A DNA stretch of 32,478 bases from Pseudorhodoferax aquiterrae (GTDB lineage: Bacteria > Pseudomonadota > Gammaproteobacteria > Burkholderiales > Burkholderiaceae_C). Shown here piece by piece: positions 27,016-32,478 of the stretch (position 1 is its first letter; each line of letters opens with the position of its first letter). A program made the translations under genes and the position numbers. Below the pieces are notes generated by a model. The model saw nothing but the letters and a program-made list of their open reading frames with translations, made no database searches and was not told where the DNA came from. The DNA lies in the NCBI RefSeq assembly GCF_014652235.1, contig NZ_BMYK01000025.1:1-32478 (forward strand), written 5' to 3'.

Positions 27016-28632
27016 ATGAACGATGCAGCCCCGCCCTCTTCCGCCAGACCCGTGCTCGCGCGCCGCCTTGTCGCCGCGTTCTGCCTGACCCTGCTGTTGT
27101 GCCTGGCCGGCACGGCCATTGGCATCCAGTCGTTGCAGCGTGTCGATGCGGCCACGCAGGCAGCCGTCGTCCACAGTGTCGCGAACGAGCGCCTGGTGGC
27201 CGACGCCTACCGTCTGCAGGCCATGAACGCTGCGCGGTACAAGGCCTTTGCGCTGAGCTCGGAGCCGGAGGTCGGTGAGCTGCTGATGGCCGACATCAAG
27301 GCCACGCGTGCCGAGTACGCCGGCCTGGTGCGGCAGTTGCAGAGCCGGCTCGCCGGCCATGCCGACGCCGAGCGCCTGGCCCTGGTGCTGCGCCATGGCG
27401 ACGCCTTCGACGCCGCGGTCAAGGAACTCGTGGCGGCCCGCGATTCCGGCCTGACCGAGCGCATCCGCACGGTGTTCGCGCAGACCTTCGAGCCGGCCAT
27501 GCAGGCGCAGATGGCCAGCCTCGCGGGTCTGGCCACGCTGCAGCGCGAGGCCATCGACGCCACGGGCCGGGACATCGCGGCGCTCAGCGCCTCGGCGCGC
27601 CGGGCGCTGCTGGCCTTCGGCACGGCCGCACTGCTGCTGGGCGCCCTGCTCGCTGCCTGGCTGGTGCGTAGCATCTCCGAGCCGATCCTGCAGGCCGGCC
27701 AGACGGCCCAGCGCGTGGCCAGCCTGGACCTGCGCGAGGACATCGCCGGCCACGGCCGCGACGAGGCCGGCCGCATGCTGCAGTCGCTGGCCGCCATGCA
27801 GGGCGCCCTGCGTGCGCTGGTGGGCCAGGTGCGCGACGCGGCCCAGGCCGTGCGCACGGGTGCGGGCGAGATCGCGCTGGGCAACCAGGATCTGTCCGAG
27901 CGCACGGGCATGGCCGCCTCCAGCCTGCAGCAGACCGCGGCCTCGCTGGAGCACATCACGGGCCGGCTGCAGCAGGCGGCCGCACATTCGCAGGAGGCCC
28001 AGGTCCGCGCGCGCCAGGCTGCGGCGCAGGCGGTCGCCGGCGGCGCGGCCTTCGGCCGGGTGGTGCAGACCATGGCCGGCATCGAACAGTCCTCGCGCAA
28101 GGTCTCGGACGTGATCGGCGTCATCGACGGCATCGCGTTCCAGACCAACATCCTCGCGCTCAACGCAGCCGTGGAAGCGGCCCGTGCCGGTGAGTCGGGC
28201 CGCGGCTTCGCGGTGGTGGCGGCCGAGGTGCGCCAGCTGGCGAACCGCTCGGCCGCCGCGGCACGCGAGATCAAGAGCCTGATCGCCGAGTCCATGGACA
28301 GCGTCGCTGCCGGTGCGCAGCTCGTGGGCCGGACCAGCGAAGGCATGGCCGGCATCGTGGCCGCGATCGAAGGCGTGGCCGACACGCTGGGCGCCATCGC
28401 GCAGGACAGCCGGGCCCAGACCGAGGACATCGCGCAGATCAACACCGCCGTCTCCGCGCTGGACCAAATGACGCAGCAGAACGCGGCACTGGTCGAACAG
28501 GCCGCCGCCGCCTCCGAGGGACTGCGCCGGCAGGCCCAGGCGCTGGCGGCGCTGATCAGCCGCTTCACGCTGCCGGCGGACCCGGCGCCGGCGGCCCTGG
28601 CCTACACCTCCAGCCACTCCTTGCGGACGTAG
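27016..28632 (+). CDS. Methyl-accepting chemotaxis protein
   Basis: This 538-residue transmembrane chemoreceptor signals through CheA/CheW to the flagella. Transmembrane helix 1 is at about 17-37. A four-helix-bundle-like periplasmic domain follows to about 195, then helix 2 at about 196-217, a HAMP segment and a long coiled signalling domain. The hairpin tip is clear: [37 protein letters not shown]. No CheR-binding pentapeptide is seen at the C-terminus. I chose the ATG at 27016; an in-frame ATG at 26998 is equally possible, since neither has a good ribosome-binding site. Its last 31 bases overlap the convergent livF. The ligand is unknown, but the neighbours suggest an amino acid or carboxylate. 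Confidence 0.93.
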   Translation: MNDAAPPSSARPVLARRLVAAFCLTLLLCLAGTAIGIQSLQRVDAATQAAVVHSVANERLVADAYRLQAMNAARYKAFALSSEPEVGELLMADIKATRAEYAGLVRQLQSRLAGHADAERLALVLRHGDAFDAAVKELVAARDSGLTERIRTVFAQTFEPAMQAQMASLAGLATLQREAIDATGRDIAALSASARRALLAFGTAALLLGALLAAWLVRSISEPILQAGQTAQRVASLDLREDIAGHGRDEAGRMLQSLAAMQGALRALVGQVRDAAQAVRTGAGEIALGNQDLSERTGMAASSLQQTAASLEHITGRLQQAAAHSQEAQVRARQAAAQAVAGGAAFGRVVQTMAGIEQSSRKVSDVIGVIDGIAFQTNILALNAAVEAARAGESGRGFAVVAAEVRQLANRSAAAAREIKSLIAESMDSVAAGAQLVGRTSEGMAGIVAAIEGVADTLGAIAQDSRAQTEDIAQINTAVSALDQMTQQNAALVEQAAAASEGLRRQAQALAALISRFTLPADPAPAALAYTSSHSLRT

Positions 28633-29297
28633 GCGTCGGCGCGCAGGGACTCGGGCGTGCCCTGGAACACGATGCTGCCGTGGCCCATGACCAGCGCCCG
28701 GTCGGAGATCGTCATCGCGATGGTCAGCTTCTGCTCGATCAGCAGCACCGAGATGCCCTTGGCCTTGAGGGTCTTGAGGTACTCGCCCACGAGCTCGACG
28801 ATCTTGGGCGCCAGGCCCTCGGTGGGCTCGTCGATGATGATGAGGTCGGGGTCGCCCATCAGCGTGCGGCACAGCGTGAGCATCTGCTGCTCGCCGCCCG
28901 ACAGGACGCCGGCCTCGGTGTGCTGGCGTTCCCTCAGCCGCGGGAACATGCCGTACATGTCGTCGAAGCTCCAGCGGCTGCCCTGCCCCTTGCCCTTCTG
29001 GCCCAGCATGAGGTTCTGGTGCACGGTCAGCGTGGGAAAGATGTCGCGGTTCTCGGGCACGTAGCCGATGCCGAGGTGGGCGATCTCGTAGGCCTTGCGG
29101 CCCAGGATGTCCTGGCCTTTCCAGCCGATCCGGCCCTCGCAGTCGACCAGGCCCATGATGGCCTTGGCCGTGGTCGAGCGGCCGGAGCCGTTGCGCCCCA
29201 GCAGCGCGACGATCTCGCCCTGGCCGATTTCCAGGTTCACGCCATGCAGCACATGGCTCTTGCCGTAGTAGGCGTGCAGGTTGTCGATGTTCAGCAT
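28602..29297 (-). CDS. livF: Branched-chain amino acid/carboxylate ABC transporter ATPase LivF
   Basis: This is a 231-residue ATP-binding subunit of a LivFGHM importer. The Walker A motif reads GRNGSGRS at residues 34-41, with Arg40 where almost all ABC ATPases have the catalytic Lys. The signature LSGGEQQ and Walker [12 protein letters not shown] are normal, and the switch region is IEQKL with Gln in place of His, as usual for Liv[18 protein letters not shown] is a family hallmark. It begins one base after the livG stop. Its end overlaps the chemoreceptor gene by 31 bases. In other Liv systems of this type the substrate can be amino acids, amides or organic acids. Confidence 0.95.
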   Translation of the reverse strand: MLNIDNLHAYYGKSHVLHGVNLEIGQGEIVALLGRNGSGRSTTAKAIMGLVDCEGRIGWKGQDILGRKAYEIAHLGIGYVPENRDIFPTLTVHQNLMLGQKGKGQGSRWSFDDMYGMFPRLRERQHTEAGVLSGGEQQMLTLCRTLMGDPDLIIIDEPTEGLAPKIVELVGEYLKTLKAKGISVLLIEQKLTIAMTISDRALVMGHGSIVFQGTPESLRADAYVRKEWLEV

Positions 29298-29298
29298 G

Positions 29299-30090
29299 TC
29301 AATGTCCGCCTGCTTGCTGCTCTGCCAGCACCGAGCCCAGGTAGGCCTCCTGCACGCGCTGGTTGGCGCGCACCGCGTCGGGCGTGTCGAAGGCCAGCAC
29401 CTCGCCGTAGACCAGCACGGCGATCTTGTCGGCCAGGCCGAACACCACGCCCATGTCGTGCTCCACGGTCAACAGCGTCTTGCCGACGGTCACGTCGCGG
29501 ATCAGCTGGATGAAGCGCGTGGTCTCGCTCTTGCTCATGCCGGCCGTGGGTTCGTCGAGCAGCACCACCTCGGAGCCGCCCGCGATCGTGAGGCCGATCT
29601 CCAGTGCGCGCTGCTCGGCATAGGTCAGGTTCATGGCCAGCACGTCGCGGCGCTTGTCCAGCTTGAGCATGTGCATGAGCTGTTCGGCGCGGTCGTTGGC
29701 GTCCTTGAGGTCGGCCAGGAACTTCCAGAACGCGTAGCGGTAGCCCAGCGACCACAGCACGCCACAGCGCAGGTTTTCGAAGACCGACAGGCGCGTGAAC
29801 AGGTTGGACACCTGGAAGCTGCGCGAGAGGCCGCGCCGGTTGATCTCGTACGGCGCCAGGCCGTCGATGCGTTGGCCCTTGAGCCGGATCTCTCCGCTCG
29901 TGGGCTTGAGGCGCCCGCTGACCAGGTTGAACAGCGTGGACTTGCCCGCGCCGTTGGGGCCGATGATGGCCACGCGCTCGCCGGCCGCGACCCTGAGTTC
30001 GGCGCCACGGATGATCTCGGTCTTGCCGAAGCTCTTGCGCAGGTCGATGAGTTCGAGCGCATAGCCCGTGGTGGATGACGTTTCTCTCAC
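29299..30090 (-). CDS. livG: Branched-chain amino acid/carboxylate ABC transporter ATPase LivG
   Basis: This is the 263-residue partner ATPase of LivF. Walker A is canonical (GPNGAGKS at 44-51, Lys50), Walker B is VVLLDEPTAGM and the switch His is present in LTVEHDM. The signature reads LTYAEQ instead of the usual L-x-Y-G-E/D-Q, with Ala158 replacing the conserved Gly. SRSFQVSNLFTRLSVFEN is typical of LivG. The start is GTG at 30090, which overlaps the livM stop (GTGA) and follows GGGAGG by four bases; it adds RETSSTTGY before the first strand. No in-frame ATG lies near the N-terminus, so this start is well supported. Confidence 0.94.
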   Translation of the reverse strand: MRETSSTTGYALELIDLRKSFGKTEIIRGAELRVAAGERVAIIGPNGAGKSTLFNLVSGRLKPTSGEIRLKGQRIDGLAPYEINRRGLSRSFQVSNLFTRLSVFENLRCGVLWSLGYRYAFWKFLADLKDANDRAEQLMHMLKLDKRRDVLAMNLTYAEQRALEIGLTIAGGSEVVLLDEPTAGMSKSETTRFIQLIRDVTVGKTLLTVEHDMGVVFGLADKIAVLVYGEVLAFDTPDAVRANQRVQEAYLGSVLAEQQAGGH

Positions 30091-31379
30091 GCGGCCTCCC
30101 GCCGTTTGATTTCCTTCTCGATCGCGATCTGCGCCTCGCCCCAGTCGTGCATGAAGCTGCGGCGCGCGAGCTCGAACAGGCCGATGCCGGTCAGCAGCAC
30201 GAAGATGCAGCCGAACCAGCTGTCCCGGCTTTCCACGTTCAGCGTGGCGCCCAGGAAGTGCAGCTCCGGTCCCATGGCCGCACCCAGTTGCAGGTGGTAG
30301 ATCATCTCGACCATCGCGGCAGCGCCGGCCAGCAGCACCAGCGCCGTGGCGCCCAGTGCGAGGTAGGAGGTCCACAGCCGGCGCAACTGGCCGAAGGCGG
30401 CCACGCGCAGGTTCATCATGACCAGGCTGGCGATGCCGCCCGGCGCATACATGACCATGAACAGGAACACCAGGCCCAGGTACAGCAGCCAGGCCTTGGT
30501 GAACTCGGAGAGCAGCACGAAGGCCAGCACCATCAGGATGCCGCCGATGATGGGGCCGAAGAAGAAGGTCGCCCCGCCCAGGAAGGTGAACAGCAGGTAG
30601 CCGCCGGAGCGCCCAGCGCCGACCACCTCGGCCGTCACGATCTCGAAGTTCAGCGCACCCAGGCCGCCCGCGATGCCGGCGAAGAAGCCCGCGATGATGA
30701 AGGCGAGGTAGCGCACGCGCTGCGTGCTGTAGCCGATGAACTCCACGCGCTCGGCGTTGTCGCGCACGGCGTTGAGCATGCGGCCCAGCGGGGTGCGCGT
30801 GAACGCGAACATGGCGGCCACGCAGACGAAGGTGTAGACGGCGATCAGGTAGTACACCTGGATCTGCGGCCCGTAGCTGATGCCGAAGAAGGGCTTGCCG
30901 GCCACGCGGTTGCCGCTCACGCCGGCCTCACCGCCGAAGAAGCCCGAGAACATCAGCGACATCGCGAACACGAGTTCGGCCATGCCCAGCGTGATCATCG
31001 CGAACGGCGTGCCGGCCTTCTTGGTCGTGACGAAGCCGAACAGCACGGCGAAGAACATGCCGGCCAGGCCGCCCACGACGGGCAGCAGGCTGACCGGGAT
31101 GGGCAGCGTGCCGCCGCTGACCATGTTCAGGGCATGGATCGCCACGTAGGAGCCCAGGCCGGTGTAGACCGCATGGCCGAAGCTCAGCATGCCGCCCTGC
31201 CCCAGCAACATGTTGTAGGACAGGCAGGCGATGATGGCGATGCCCATCTGCGACAGCATGGTCGCCGACAGGTTGCTCGTGAACACCAGTGGCGCCACGG
31301 CCATCACGAGCGCGAACAGGCTCCAGACGGCGAAGCGGCCGACGTTCCAGGGCTTGAAGCTGTAGTGGGTCTTCGGCAT
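30087..31379 (-). CDS. livM: Branched-chain amino acid/carboxylate ABC transporter permease LivM
   Basis: This 430-residue inner-membrane permease has about ten or more hydrophobic spans. NMLLGQGGMLSFGHAVYTGLGSY is the LivM hallmark, and TPLGRMLNAVRDNAERVEFIGY contains the coupling-helix loop that contacts the ATPases. Canonical permeases of this family end near MYAPGGIASL (about residue 315). This one continues for about 110 residues with two more likely spans (SYLALGATALVLLAGAAAMV and WFGCIFVLLTGIGLF) and a charged tail ending KRREAA. It begins one base after the livH stop and overlaps livG by four bases. Confidence 0.95.
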   Translation of the reverse strand: MPKTHYSFKPWNVGRFAVWSLFALVMAVAPLVFTSNLSATMLSQMGIAIIACLSYNMLLGQGGMLSFGHAVYTGLGSYVAIHALNMVSGGTLPIPVSLLPVVGGLAGMFFAVLFGFVTTKKAGTPFAMITLGMAELVFAMSLMFSGFFGGEAGVSGNRVAGKPFFGISYGPQIQVYYLIAVYTFVCVAAMFAFTRTPLGRMLNAVRDNAERVEFIGYSTQRVRYLAFIIAGFFAGIAGGLGALNFEIVTAEVVGAGRSGGYLLFTFLGGATFFFGPIIGGILMVLAFVLLSEFTKAWLLYLGLVFLFMVMYAPGGIASLVMMNLRVAAFGQLRRLWTSYLALGATALVLLAGAAAMVEMIYHLQLGAAMGPELHFLGATLNVESRDSWFGCIFVLLTGIGLFELARRSFMHDWGEAQIAIEKEIKRREAA

Positions 31380-31380
31380 C

Positions 31381-32415
31381 TCAACCCTCCCGGCTGCCCA
31401 GCAGGCCCTTGGGCCGGAAGATCAGGATCAGCACAAGGAACAGGTAGGGCAGGATGGGCGCCACCTGCGAGACCGTGAGCGTGAGCAGCGCGTTGCTGCT
31501 GGCCGCAGGCCCGGGCTCCATGCCCATGCTGCGCAGCAGGCCCAGCAGCGAGTTGTCCATGGCCACTGCGAAGGTCTGGATCACCCCGATCAGGATGGAC
31601 GCCAGGAAGGCGCCCGACAGCGAGCCCATGCCGCCCACCACCACGACGACGAAGATGATGGAGCCCACCGTGGCCGCCATCGCCGGTTCGGTCACGAAGG
31701 TGGAGCCGCCGATCACGCCCGCCAGGCCGGCCAGCGCGGCGCCCGCGCCGAACACCAGCATGAACACCCGCGGCACGTTGTGGCCCAGCGACTCCACGGC
31801 CTCGGGGTGCGTGAGCGCGGCCTGGATCACCAGGCCGATGCGCGTGCGCGTGAGCAGCAGCCAGACCGCCAGCAGCATCAGCACAGCCACCAGCATCATG
31901 AAGCCGCGCGTGGCCGGGAACGGCGAGCAGACCACGCGCACGGCCGTATCCGCCGCCTGGCACATGGCGCTTGGCGCCGCACCCCAGACCAGGCTGAGCC
32001 CGTCCACCGAATGCTGGACCAGCGTGAAGGCCGGCCCCTGCAGCACGGGCGGCGGCGTGAACGGCACGGCCGTGCGGCCCCAGACCAGTTGCACGATCTC
32101 CAGGATCACGAAGGACAGGCCGAAGGTCACCAGCAGTTCGGGCACATGGCCGTACTTGTGGACCTTGCGCAGGCACAGCCGCTCGAACAACGAGCCCAGC
32201 ACGCCGACGACGATGGGCGCCAGCACCAGCGCGGGCCAGAAGCCGACCACCTGGCCGACCGTGTAGCCCGCGTAGGCGCCCAACATGTAAAAGCTCGCGT
32301 GCGCGAAATTGAGCACGCCCATCATGCTGAAGATCAGCGTGAGCCCGGAGCTGAGCATGAACAGCAGCAGGCCGTAGCTGAGCCCGTTGAGCATCGAGAT
32401 CGTGAAGAACTCCAT
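31381..32415 (-). CDS. livH: Branched-chain amino acid/carboxylate ABC transporter permease LivH
   Basis: This 344-residue inner-membrane permease forms the second half of the channel. The N-terminus (MEFFTISMLNGLSYGLLLFMLSSG) and MMGVLNFAHASFYMLGAY are typical of LivH, as is the C-terminal LIFRPKGLLG. It is longer than E. coli LivH because of a loop at about 120-175 that contains two Cys (in AMCQAAD and VVCSPFP) and probably faces the periplasm. I prefer the ATG at 32415, preceded by GGTGAGG; the GTG codon just before it is also possible. It is the first gene of the livHMGF run, so a promoter or read-through must come from the 60 bases upstream or beyond. Confidence 0.95.
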   Translation of the reverse strand: MEFFTISMLNGLSYGLLLFMLSSGLTLIFSMMGVLNFAHASFYMLGAYAGYTVGQVVGFWPALVLAPIVVGVLGSLFERLCLRKVHKYGHVPELLVTFGLSFVILEIVQLVWGRTAVPFTPPPVLQGPAFTLVQHSVDGLSLVWGAAPSAMCQAADTAVRVVCSPFPATRGFMMLVAVLMLLAVWLLLTRTRIGLVIQAALTHPEAVESLGHNVPRVFMLVFGAGAALAGLAGVIGGSTFVTEPAMAATVGSIIFVVVVVGGMGSLSGAFLASILIGVIQTFAVAMDNSLLGLLRSMGMEPGPAASSNALLTLTVSQVAPILPYLFLVLILIFRPKGLLGSREG

Positions 32416-32449
32416 CACCTCACCTTAACGGCCGCCAGGGCCGCACTGC

Positions 32450-32478
32450 AAAAAAAAGCCCGATCCAGAAGTTCTGGG
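32450..32478 (-). terminator. Partial intrinsic terminator of the next upstream gene
   Basis: On the minus strand the sequence CCCAGAA-C-TTCTGG (plus 32465-32478) can form a 6-bp stem. It is followed by ATCGGGC and a run of eight T (plus-strand A at 32450-32457). The left arm is cut by the window edge, so the full stem is not visible. It would end a leftward gene lying outside the window, often the substrate-binding protein in such systems, and would separate it from livH. Confidence 0.55.

Overview
This is a high-GC, gene-dense stretch of a bacterial chromosome, most likely from a betaproteobacterium of the order Burkholderiales, probably Comamonadaceae. That placement is inferred from several things: the mltG-tmk-holB-pilZ-tatD gene order, the style of the LivFGMH proteins, the set of acyl-CoA genes, and the very high third-position GC, which leaves long open frames on the strand opposite most genes. 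I see no tRNA, rRNA, CRISPR array, transposase or phage gene.

Left region (1-10826). A housekeeping operon runs leftward from a short divergent gap at 4809-4843: mltG, tmk, holB, pilZ, tatD and an exported ankyrin-repeat protein. Four of its five junctions are 4-base ATGA overlaps or very short gaps, and it ends at a probable intrinsic terminator near 251-272. A truncated small membrane protein follows at the left edge. ygfZ (folate-dependent Fe-S assembly) runs rightward from the same gap and converges with a second leftward operon: tex, an HDOD protein, an HSL-type alpha/beta hydrolase, and an unusual fusion of a hotdog thioesterase with a GNAT acetyltransferase.

Middle region (11054-14971). 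Two rightward genes stand alone. The first is a FeeM/autoinducer-synthase-like acyltransferase with a GTG start. The second is a 994-residue membrane protein with 7TM, PAS, GGDEF and EAL parts, so it probably both makes and degrades cyclic di-GMP.

Right-centre region (14987-26831). A long leftward acyl-CoA catabolic block begins at a FadB-type hydratase/dehydrogenase. It continues with a thiolase, PaaI thioesterase, a 606-residue acyl-CoA dehydrogenase, a small membrane protein, an SDR and a second PaaI thioesterase. After a gap packed with inverted repeats (19524-19769) come a CurA-like oxidoreductase, an AidB-like acyl-CoA dehydrogenase, a GST-family protein and another SDR. Together these can oxidise an acyl-CoA through a beta-oxidation cycle, with side functions for enones, electrophiles and CoA release. 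No acyl-CoA ligase is present in the window.

Right end (27016-32478). A chemoreceptor gene diverges from the fadB-like gene across a region holding two palindromes. It converges, with a 31-base overlap, on a leftward livH-livM-livG-livF branched-chain amino-acid/carboxylate ABC transporter. Sensing, uptake and oxidation genes are therefore contiguous. The two transporter ATPases each have a key substitution, and both substitutions fall in the same composite ATP site. The window ends inside a probable terminator of the next upstream gene.
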